DNA of 64,000 nucleotides from Lingula anatina (lineage: Eukaryota; Brachiopoda; Lingulata; Lingulida; Lingulidae): the NCBI RefSeq assembly GCF_001039355.2, contig NW_019775628.1, positions 215,433 to 279,432 of the forward strand. The letters are read 5' to 3'. The notes under the pieces are model-generated. The model saw nothing but the letters and a program-made list of their open reading frames with translations. It had not been told where the DNA came from and made no database searches. The position numbers were made by a program, and so were the translations under genes. Below are positions 49,631-59,700 of this stretch, one piece after another; the first letter of the stretch is position 1, and the number at the start of each line of letters is the position of its first letter.

Positions 49631-51299
49631 TTTGAAAAGATATAGCACTTACTTTATGGTAGACTTATGGTAAATAAATTAGAAGCAATACAACAAGTAT
49701 TAACAAAAGACATGTTAATAATATACACTGTGATCATTTAGTGCATTATACATTTTCATAATCTACCAGTAATATGATGGTATTTGAATAGGTTTCCTTT
49801 TCAAGTTTATTTATTTATCTATTTATTTTTTAGTGAAGATGAAGTAGCTGCTGGTATGGCATCAGGAGGAGCACCTCAAATGGATGAAGATAGTAATTGT
49901 TTTCTACAGTCTTATAATTTTTTAAAAGAAGATGGTTTCTTAAAAGTGACACTTCTGTATATCAATTTGATGCTGTCTTTTACTTGTCTTTTAATTATAA
50001 TAACCAGTTTATACACTTGTTAATGAAACAGTGATATATTACATATTATTTTTGATATTTAAAACAAGTACTTTTGTAATTATTTGAGTCAGTTAAAAAG
50101 AATAGTAACAGGGTGCGATGCTAACAGTTTATCCCATTGTCTATGCAATGAATAAGTATATAATTTAAAAGTACTTATAAGCAAATGAGCAAACAAACAG
50201 GAAGAGAAAACAGCAAGTGAATGATCTAGATATCATGCCTATACTGCAAGTAGCAGGTTTTCCTTTTTTAATATTAAAAAAGTTCATATTATATTTATAA
50301 TATAATATTTATTTCATCTTGGTCCATATATATAAAGTATACAATACTGGTAGCATATATATAAGATAGTGGCTATAACATATGCTGTAAACCATTTCAG
50401 GTGGAATGACAGTGGTCTGGCAATGGAAAAGTAATGGTGTGTGGTTAATGTACCCTGAGTACGTGTCCAGGCAGTTAGAGCAGGCCTACAAGAGGGACAG
50501 GACAGGAAGTTGTAGTGTGGAGGTCCAGTCACTAAGGTCAGTGTAAGACCCCATTCCCATATCCAGAACGATGAAGCAGGACCGACCCCCCTCGCTGGAT
50601 GGGGGTGGGGGTGGGGGGTTCTCGCTAATTTACATTCAGCTTAAGTGGCTTAAATGTCTGGCATGCCTACAGAAGCTGCTAAACAATAGTTAATTACCCC
50701 CTAAAGCTTAAGTGGGTGTGTCAGACATCAGAGCTGCTTAAGCTGAATGCAAATTAGCGTTGGAAACAAAAGGAGGCGTATTAATCTATTAGTTGAACTG
50801 ATTGCATTCAGTGAGAGTCACCAAAGAGTTGGATCATTATACATAGAATGAAATTTTTTATTGGGAATGAGCCCCAAGGTCCTCTTCACATCATCTGGTG
50901 CACTGCTTATGTAACGCACTGTGCTGAAACTTGATAATTTGGCTTTCACTTGAGACAGTCACCTAAGCAGAGCCTTCCCCCCCCCCCCCATCCCCCCCCC
51001 TCAGGTACTGGGATAAATTTTGATTGATTCATTGGGACTTGTAATGGAAAATAACCCCTCCCCCATTTTTTAGACCAGATAATCTGTTTTGATACAGAAA
51101 ACTGTACTGTATGATTAAGAAAGAATGAAGGAAAATTAAATAATATGTTGTATATGTGCTTTCTCCAGACGACGCATAAACTTCTCAAGCATGACAGACC
51201 ATTGCAGTGACATTGATGAAACATTTGAAGTCCAGAGATTGGGTAAGAAATTAGTATGAAGCTTTTGGAAATTATGAAAAACTAATTGTGTCAGCTTTC

Positions 51300-51331
<32 letters not shown>

Positions 51332-51518
51332 TAGTGTGAGTGTAATATAATATATATATGAAGTTCTCACAAGTATTCTTGACTTGTGATGTACATTTGA
51401 AGATTATTATATATAATAGATATATTATAATATAACAGTAAAGTTTTAATACATAAAAAAATTAATTTGATTTTTTACAGTTATGACACAGGAAGAATAC
51501 GAAGCATCAAAGGAATGA
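36324..51518 (+). CDS. Gene B: CARD, TRADD-N-like, coiled coil, vWA, MIB/HERC2 x2, WWE protein
   Basis: Twenty-five exons with continuous phase give 1450 residues: 36324-36335, 37055-37162, 38792-38939, 39307-39471, 39819-39892, 40226-40377, 40840-40892, 41194-41481, 41778-42176, 42352-43704, 44197-44316, 44717-44845, 45281-45355, 45727-45848, 46136-46240, 46619-46751, 46981-47093, 47666-47855, 48581-48730, 49116-49201, 49380-49450, 49834-49892, 50401-50536, 51169-51242, 51481-51518. The start MSGR is chosen because gene C begins the same way. Order: N-terminal motif TPPLMLAQRLAN; CARD-like 238-333; TRADD-N-like 334-466 ([18 protein letters not shown]); helical module and long coiled coil 467-~830; 11-residue repeats; vWA ~918-1145 with DTSGS (D935) and FTDG; MIB/HERC2 domains ~1200-1350 (GTRVVRGPDW, GVRVKRGPDW); WWE ~1370-1438 (VWQWKSNGVW, QLEQAY). 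No RING or HECT is seen. Probably a signalling adaptor; partners unknown. Confidence 0.85.
36347..36382 (+). repeat. (CT)n tract at the start of gene B intron 1
   Basis: About eighteen CT units starting about 10 bp after the donor of the MSGR exon. A matching (CT)n tract sits about 9 bp after the homologous donor in gene C. Confidence 0.95.
36566..36926. mobile_element. TTAA-flanked MITE (family 2, copy 2)
   Basis: A 361-bp element in gene B intron 1, flanked by TTAA at 36562-36565 and 36927-36930, with AGGGATAACAA at the left end and its inverse at the right. The interior shares an AGAGATTATTACAGAG-type core and the GTAATGAATCCAT segment with the copy at 25187-25512. A C-rich tract and an inner TTTACCCAAGG/CCTTGGGTAAA palindrome lie near its left end. 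Confidence 0.78.
37235..38091. mobile_element. Non-autonomous element with 14-bp perfect terminal inverted repeats
   Basis: ATTGTACCACCAGC at 37235-37248 is the exact reverse complement of 38078-38091. The left end carries a further hairpin (GTACCACCAGCG..CGCTGGCGGTAC, 37238-37265). The roughly 860-bp interior has no transposase-like frame. It includes a segment of about 66 bp repeated at 37688-37753 and 37811-37876 (period 123 bp, sharing CTGGCAGAGATAGGTCCAT). It lies in gene B intron 2, downstream of the exon ending at 37162. Confidence 0.7.
39628..39659 (+). other. Candidate alternative (poison) exon of gene B
   Basis: A good acceptor (pyrimidine tract, then ATAG) precedes a frame in the phase required after the exon ending 39471. 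It reads ENEQLKYNFS and then TAA at 39657. If used, the protein would stop before the CARD-like domain. The main frame skips it and resumes at 39819. Confidence 0.35.
43467..43614 (+). repeat. 33-bp in-frame tandem repeat in gene B
   Basis: The unit encodes MPPGGEQGAVA. There is one shortened unit, three nearly identical 33-bp units and a diverged last unit (MPSGDEQAG). The near-identity of the DNA indicates recent expansion or homogenisation. The segment links the coiled coil to the vWA domain and is probably disordered, so its length may vary between individuals. Confidence 0.92.
48161..48540 (+). repeat. Direct repeat of a T-run/C-run cassette in gene B intron
   Basis: CCCAGG, a long T run, GAAAAATTAA and a C run occur at about 48166-48215 and again at about 48493-48540, some 325 bp apart. 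An ambiguous base lies at 48484. It may be a duplication of an old retrotransposed tail; assembly error in the homopolymers is also possible. Confidence 0.6.
50545..50876. mobile_element. Foldback MITE (family 1, copy 3) with a nested inverted repeat
   Basis: The ends read GACCCCATTCCCA and TGGGAATGAGCCCC, like the element at 8611-8876, and the right arm keeps GGAGGCGTATTAATCT and CATTCAG. A second inverted repeat (CGCTAATTTACATTCAGC at 50628 against GCTGAATGCAAATTAGCG ending near 50758) is nested inside. The element starts about 9 bp after the donor of the first WWE exon of gene B. Boundaries are approximate. Confidence 0.65.
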
Positions 51519-51798
51519 ACATTGGTCGTTTCAGTATAAAATCTTAAGTTAAACATAAGCATGGAAATTCATTCAATAAGACTTTGATATTCTCAATCAT
51601 ATGGAGTGAGTCTCTCGGCAGTTGGAATGTGCCACAAAAATGGCATAAAACATCTACGTTGTATATGCACATGTACAGAGTAGAAACTCTTCTTTAATCT
51701 AGGCTCACAAACCTTAAGGGCATATTCCAATTTCAATTACAAATAGGAGAGGAATGCTTTTGTCAAACCTTTGCTTGATGTTTGCTTAGAAGTTTGAA

Positions 51799-51942
51799 AG
51801 GGATAACAACTCATCTTATGAGAATCATATTTCATGATACATAAATGTAGGAATGGATTCATTTACCATTTGTAACTTTGGGAAATCGTTGTTTACCCCA
51901 GGAAAATTCATTTTTTGACCAAAACATGCAGTTGTTATCCCT
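51799..51942. mobile_element. TTAA-family MITE (family 2, copy 3, shortened)
   Basis: A 144-bp copy bounded by AGGGATAACAACT and its inverse AGTTGTTATCCCT, sharing the GGAATGGATTCATT interior segment. Its flanks (TGAA and TTTA) are decayed from TTAA. It lies in the 3' UTR of gene B and would be part of the mature transcript. Confidence 0.65.
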
Positions 51943-52238
51943 TTTATGTTTTTGCTGTTTCATTTTTTATTTACAAATGTGGTGAACTATATGACTTTGC
52001 AGTGATGTTATAACCACTTAAGTTAACTGGTAATAAATATTACACATCTCAAAACACAGTTCATTTTAACAAATGAATTACGGAGTAATTACTCTTTTGT
52101 ATTCATTACGAATGTTACTTACATTATAGTTGGTTTCTGCACACAATATTGCTTTATTTATTTGAAAAGACAATGCAGAAGTAGTGCAATATATCTTTTT
52201 TACTGTCAAATATAATTTCCAGGTTGTGATATGATGTG

Positions 52239-52244
52239 AATAAA
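52239..52244 (+). terminator. Polyadenylation signal of gene B
   Basis: AATAAA about 720 bp after the gene B stop codon, followed within 30 bp by a T/G-rich downstream element. It is the best candidate in this interval. Confidence 0.5.
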
Positions 52245-53685
52245 ACCCTTTATGCATTCATGTCCTCTTATTTGTTTTATGTTTTATAACAATACATGGC
52301 GTTAGCAGTCCGCTAGCAATGCGTTGTCTTGGCAATTATTACTGTATCTGTATACTGGTCAAGTTTGGAAATGTTTTCCGACCTTTCCAGCTGACGACGG
52401 AACGTCCGTATGTTGTCAAGTGTAGACGACAAAAAAGTGCCAAAGAAGTGTGTAACTCCATGATGAAGTTCGATTGCTATTTATAGGCCCTATAAATGTA
52501 TTTAAAAATAGCAATTGTGCAAATACTTAGCTTACGTTTATATACGGAGTATATATCTCCATCCAAAGTGAAATCTCAACAACAAAAGACAATTTTATTG
52601 ATACTAAATCAATTAAGACTACTATATTTTGAAACTCGTGGGTTTTTTTTATCATTTTGAATGAACTAATTGACAAGGAAAACAAAAAATGGTATGCGAC
52701 AGAGTTGATTACAGTAATAAAGGATAAATAGGTTTTTGTCTTGTAATCTTGTGAAATGCAGCAGCAGCCCACAGGGGTCAAAGGTCATCGCAACTAGCGC
52801 ACTGGGTTTTAAGGGGATTTTTCTTACCTCTAAATAACTTGTCACATGACTGAAATTCCCAAGTTCCTCGATACGCTGTCTTATTGCCCTAAAACTGAAA
52901 CATAAAGTAATAGAGAAAAAGGATACGTTTTAACGATTGGTTGTCATTGCAAAGTGAAACTCGTTCTATTCAGGATGTTGGAATGTCATATATTGTATTT
53001 AAGACGCACTGGGTTGGATTAAGCACTGTGTAAATACAGGGACTGCATCAAAACACTATGAAGGGGAAAATATTGAACAAGTTGTGCTTTAAGTAGGGTA
53101 TACAGGTATGTATGCCACAGGGCAACAATGGGTGCCATTTTTTGACTAGTGACTGAGTGGAATCCACCTTCTGGTACCAATTTTTACATCTGGAAATTTT
53201 AAGTCAATGTGACAATAATGATATTCAGTTAATCTGTATAACTAGTGTACCAAAGTCCGAAGTACGTACCTAGCCAACAACGTTCAAAGGTATATTTATA
53301 ATAATTGCAAATATCAGCGTATCAACTGTTTATATATCTATTCTTTAAGTATATTTAATAGCATTCTTGTATTATACTATTTTACATATTATTTCTCTTT
53401 ATACACATCAGTATACCGGTACACTTTTAACATAAAAAGTACCTCATTGTCATTGTAAAATATGCTTGTGCTTATAATACCAGTATCTTATGTCAGGTGG
53501 CAATTGCAGGTTTCTTTGTTTGGGTTCAGTCCGCTCTAGCTAGGAAACCGATTTTTGAATAAAAATAAACAACGTACGTATGTTCGTCCGCGATAGGTCT
53601 ACATGTGTTTTATTAATATAGACTTTTCATTTATTTCTAACTTTGTTTACTGAGGTTGTGGAGGATATACAACTAGTTGAAGAAA

Positions 53686-53708
53686 ATGAGTCGTTCCGGA
53701 AGAGTAAG

Positions 53709-53740
<32 letters not shown>

Positions 53741-56700
53741 CGCACGAAAATGCAGTAGTGTCGAAGTAGCAAAGAACCATTAACGCAGTAGTGGTGTGGA
53801 GCATATTTGCAGTAGAAATGCAGCATAGCCTACTGCAATTCTACTCCAAAAAGTACATAAGTTTGTACAGAGAGGAGCATTAATACAGTAGATTAGCAGC
53901 ATGATAGAAGCATGTTTCAAATATGCTAATTAGCTCCCAAATCGAAGCAGATTTGAGGCATGTTTGCAGTGTGATTGCAGTAGTCTACTGCGATGGAGTA
54001 GGCCTATCTACTGCGTTTTCGTGATCATCTCTCTCTCTGTGAAATGAGTGCTCGCCACTTTTAGCAACATCGATTGGTTTAACTGTTCTTTATTAGATCA
54101 ATAGGTGTTGCGCGCCAACAAAGAGCGCGGCGACGGTTTCACTTGCCATTGCAATGTATTAATGCTATCAACCGAGAGGGAAGATGATGAATATTTCAAA
54201 TGTAGTACGGATTTTGAATATTTTGGAGTACCGGTAGCAAGGAGATTTTTACCAACTTCAGGATTTTTCTTTTTAAAATACGATCGATTCAAAGCTCAAA
54301 GGTCATTAATCCAATATTGTTATCAATATTGCTGAGTGCATGACAAGTATTACGCACGAAGTACATGTATATGGTTAAACTATATGTATCTCTAGGGTAT
54401 ATAATAATCACACATTAACAATGTTTATTTTCCCTTTAATAATTACAATATATACCAAAATATCGTAATACCAGTATAATTTAATCCGTCACGGGGTTTG
54501 TTAAATAAAAAGCATGGATTATCCTTTTGATTGATTTTAACTGACCACATTTCAGAGAACGCCGCCTCTGATGCAAGCCCAAAGGATGGCCAATGCGAAC
54601 GCCGAGGGCGACGCCAGCTTTCTCGCACAGTTACTAGCTGTGCAGCAGTCAGGGGGAGGAGCTGTAGGGGTAGGTATCTTACTTGGTCAAGTTAAAAAAA
54701 TTTAATTTAAAGGGAACTGTAAAGATATTATTCTTTTTTAATCCAAAACAAAATTGTTACCTTAATTAATTGATAACCATGTGCATGACTGAACTGAGTA
54801 ATATAAGCTAAGCAGATGATCCAAAAGAATCAGTAAAAACTCATGTTTCTGCAAAATATAATGATTGAACATTTTATATGCCTAACACAGCTTTAAAATT
54901 GGACACTTTTTCTCTTTACTTTTAATGCCATTACTTTTTAATAAAAATAACCCTTTTACTGTGTATTTATTATTATTATTATTATTAAATAACATAAAAG
55001 TAGCGACAGAGAAGCATTATAACTTTCATCACAACAGTGAAAGTAGAATAGAAGCTATAGGAAGGAATGTGCCATTAAATATTTTTTTTCATGATTTCAG
55101 GGAGTACTTAAGAAAATTAACGAAGTCGAAGAAGCAGTCACGATCCTTCAGTCAGATATGGTAGATGCTAAAAAACAGTTACTGGATTTTGATCAGAAGT
55201 TTTCAGGTGTGCATGCGCAGATTATGAGTTTTTTTAAATAATGCATCATTTCTCAATAATTGAAAGTGAAAGTCATAAGCAAGGCATTGATAAATAAAGA
55301 GAGCGCCTTGTATGGAAACAGTACATTTTAATTTTCAAAAGAATATTTTGGCTATAGGGGGCAGTGCCATCTTCCAACCAGGAGAAACCTTAAGGCATTT
55401 ACAGACATCATAAATTTACCACGAACTTTTTTATATTGACGTTTGTGCATATACATACCGTTTTTATTATTTATTTTATTAATTTATTTTTTAATTTTTG
55501 TGTATGTGTGTGAAAGAGGGAGAGAGAGAAAGAGAGAGAAAGAGAAAGCTAGGGAGCATGTTATTTTTCAGCTATTCGCAAAAAAAAAAAAAAAAAAAAA
55601 TTAAGAGACAATAACTCACAGAAGAATCCTTTCAGAGATGACTTTGTCCCTAGAGAATATTAAGCGTGACAAAGATAACCCCAAATTGGATCTTAAAATG
55701 CAAGAATTACGACAAAGAGTTCACGGACTGGAAACCCAGCTCGACGCTTGGGGGCATTTTGAAGACGAATCCATTCGAAGCATATCGGATCAATTGGAGG
55801 GCCTTGGTGACTGTGACATTAACGATGGAGATAGGATTGCCAGTACAGAAGGTGGGGATTTATACTACAATTAAGTTTCACATCTATTATTTCCTTCCTG
55901 GGTTATTTCATTCAGTCTTATCCGGCCATCGTGGTCAAGTTGTTAAGCATGACAATGTTATTGTCGAACATTTTTCTTGAATCTTAACAGTCATTCAGGC
56001 TTTCTGCACGTAGGTGGATGGTACATGCGTAAGTACGTTCAAATGTTTCTCAAAACGACGACCAATTCATCTTATTTAACTCTAAACCAGCTGCACAAGC
56101 TAAAATGTTTTATTGTGAAATTGTTTCGTTTTCTTTTTATCGCAGATATCTACACAGCTGAGATGGGAAGTGAGGCCAAAAAGGATGGCACGGAGGTGAC
56201 AGGAGCAAACAAGGGGGAACCTGACACTGAGGAGAAGTTTTCTGCCATATTAAAACGTACATATTTATATACATAACAAAAGAATGTTTCATTCCTTTAA
56301 ATAAAACTGGTGCAATACATTTATAATTTTTAACAGATTTCACGTCAGGTCCATGTAAATTTTTATCACTTTCTATCAAATCTTACATTATATTGTGAAT
56401 GACTGTCTAGAATAGCTAAATATCGTCATATGCTAGTGTTATGTGCTTTTAATTTTTAGGACCAATGACAGAAAAGTCGAAGAAAGTTCTTGTTGATTGC
56501 ATCGGCCTTCTTGGAAACCATCCAGACCTGAATAGCGTAATTGGAGTACTGTTTGAAAACAGCATCCTCTCCTCGTCTGAGTTGATGCGTTTAGAATCCG
56601 TACAGACGACAGCTGAACAGAGTAAAATATTACTAACGAAGATATTGCCCGCGAAGGCAGAAGGAGCATTCTGGGGTTTTCGAAAAGCTTTGGCTTCATT

Positions 56701-59700
56701 ACCCCATACAGAATTTTTGATTGGTATCTTGGACGATAAATTACGTACGTATGTTATATTTCTTTTTAGCTCACATAAGTCCATTTTAATCGATATCGGC
56801 TTATGCGTTAAATAGCATATGAGTTACAAAAACATAACGAGCATGGAAAATATGTAGAAATATGCTATATATTAAAATCAACCTCAGCACAGTAATAAAT
56901 AATGCACGCAAGAACCAACACAAAAACTGAATAATTCTAATAATTTTGAAGTTACGTGTACATCCGTTATGTCTCGAACATTGCCATACATCAATGTTTC
57001 AAAAAAGAATGCTGCTGTTAAAACAACTTTAATTTAACGTAGACAGTTACTTGATTTAACGATTTAACAAAATATTTGACCAAATATCTGTATGCCAAGT
57101 ACCGGACACTTTCATTCCCCTCAGGTTGTATCTTCCTGGAACTAACAGCTGAGGTCAAGAGAGCATTTGGGAGGTCAGTAAGGAACGCCCCTGCGGCCAG
57201 TCAGGAAATCCATCAACAATTGCAAAAGTTAACCCCCGAATTGGTGCAGGTCATGGAGCACTTGGGCCTCATTGTATCCCGAATAAGACCCGGAAGTATC
57301 AAAATCGATCTCGTATTTTGGAATATTGAACAGCTGGACAGGTTTTGGACATGGCTTCACAGCAGACAGAGGTCGCCACTGTCTGATGCCTTGTCTTGCG
57401 TGATTTTGACGGATGAGGTTCGTGGTTTAGTGCCAGACGATGAGCTAGTGGTCATGCTTAGTTCTTCTCTGGATTGGAATGGCTATATGGCAGCAAGAAA
57501 ACGTCTTCTAGCAGGTAATAGCTTTAAAATTACAGGGAATTATACCATTACCATCATGCCATGAGTATATGGTAGTGTTTTACCTGGTGGTGGTTTGTGT
57601 CGTTTTTACATGTATTTACTTCTGCCTTAATTATTAATATGGACCAAACTGTATATCTGGATGTACAATCATACATACATACATAATTTTATCCAATTTA
57701 AAAACTGCCTCTTTATGTTGTTGAAAAATAGCTTTCATTACATTTAATATAGAAAGTGTTTTTTTATTTTTGTTAAAGATACCTTGTCCAAAGTGGCCAG
57801 GGACGACTTATACTTTGAATGCCAAAAACTGCACACAGAGGTAAAGATCAGTCCATATCTGACCGTCTTTGGTGACGTCACCCGATACTCTGACGGTTCT
57901 CCAAAGGACCTGGTGCGCCTGGCCTGCGCCAACGGGTACCCGGATCTCATTCCTAGACTTCAGTTTAATTTCCCGCTGGAGTTGTCCGATTTCACAGCGA
58001 AAGACGTCAGATTGGAGCGTGCTCGCGAGTTGGCCAGAATACGAGAGAAAATGCACCGTGTTAAAGTATCCAAATTGGTTGACAGAATCGAAAAGAAAGA
58101 TGCTGAAATCAGTTCACTTGTAGGGGAATTAAAAGAAGTGCGGTTGAAGTGTATTTCCCTTGAAGTTGCCTTGGAAGATCAAAGTGACAGGGGTTTGCGG
58201 ACTGTTTTAGAGAATAAAAATGCTGAAATCGCACGTATTCAAAAGATGTACGATGACGAAAAAATAAAGGCGACGAAGTTACAGACTGATCTTGTCCTGG
58301 CAAACAAAGAAAAAGCTCGCTTGATGAAGCAACTTCATTCGAGATCTATTGAATTTCAAACTGATCGAGCAAAACAGCCAAACGTTCAGGTTGGTAAAGC
58401 ACATTTACAGGACGAAGATCAAATACTTGTCAGTTTTAACGAAGAAGCCCCACAGGATCTTGATAGATCACAGGAAAGTTTGGGTAGCAAGAAGTCGCGG
58501 GAACAATTGACAAATATTGCAAAAGGAGAAGTTACCAGTGAATATCCACATGCGCTGTCTAATATTGATGAACCTCGTGAAGATTCCAAGAGCCCCCAAG
58601 CTGAGGCGAGCCTGTCCCAAAGTGAGCAACCATTGGCTGCCCAGGCAGAGCAAACTACCGCTCCATTTACAGCAACTCAAAGTAAGATCCTGATATACCA
58701 CATTCTGGGTACAGCATCTTAGTTCTTGTTCACCCTACGTGGACAAGATATGGTTGTATGCAACAGTGGCGGATTAAGGGGGGTCAGGAGGTCCGGATCC
58801 TCCTTTCAACTCCCGAAAAAAAATCACACTATTATTTCCTTGTTGAAATTAAAATTCTGACTAGTTGAATTAATAGTTGTAAACCGTAAATGGCATCGTT
58901 TGTCCAGAACCCCAGGCTAAGGGGGCGGGAGTTGGTTTCGTATCCGAGGCCTATCACGCTTAAGATAACGGACCCATTCAAATAATCCTGGATCCGCCCC
59001 TGTGTAACGAGGAATTTTGGTGGTCATGATTTTAGTATTTTAAATCTATTTCTTAACCATTTTGACTGAGGCTAGGAGATGGGTATGGTAAAAATGTTTG
59101 CTTCGTCGCTTTTTGACTACTTACCCAACTCTTAGCAATAACAAAATGAGTAATTCTCCAAATTATTCTTTTCAGTTGTGAGTAATATCTCATGTTGTGA
59201 GTAATACCTCATGTACTGTTGTTCCTTTTCCTTATAGATAGAGGAAGAAACGTTGTACGTCCAGACGGAAGGTCTAACGGTCTGGACACTGTTCTCCTGT
59301 TGGACACCTCTGGCAGCATGTCCGGAGAGGCCTTTGACCAGATGATACAGGCCGTGAAAAGTATCCTGGACAGTAGGTGGCCCTTTTAAACATATTCTGT
59401 CATATTATAGCGAATATGTGTTTTTTAACTCGCATAATAACTTGACCTTTGAAGACTCTCCTTGTTCAAGGTGTCCTATCCTAGATTTTAACCGCCAAAT
59501 CGGATTATTTTATCTGGAAAAAAGAAATTTCTCATACGAATGATTGCATGCTTATGTTCAAAATGTCATTCGTGACGTGCATTTTCACTTTTCCTTTCCA
59601 GATATGGAGTACAGTGCTGACATCTATGGTTTCACAGAGAATGTCTCTCTCATTACTGTTGGCGGATATAAACAGTCACGTGTCCTAGTATCCCTGTCAT

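Larger units (their letters stand above)
51519..53685. other. Gene B 3' UTR and upstream region of gene C
   Basis: The first ~720 bp should be the gene B 3' UTR, ending at AATAAA (52239-52244), which is followed by a T/G-rich stretch. The remainder is the upstream region of gene C. It has two kappaB-like sites, GGGGATTTTT at 52813-52822 and GGGAATTTC (minus strand) at 52852-52860. No coding exon is supported; the frames at 52527-52781 and 54098-54335 have no splice partners or recognisable domain. Confidence 0.55.
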
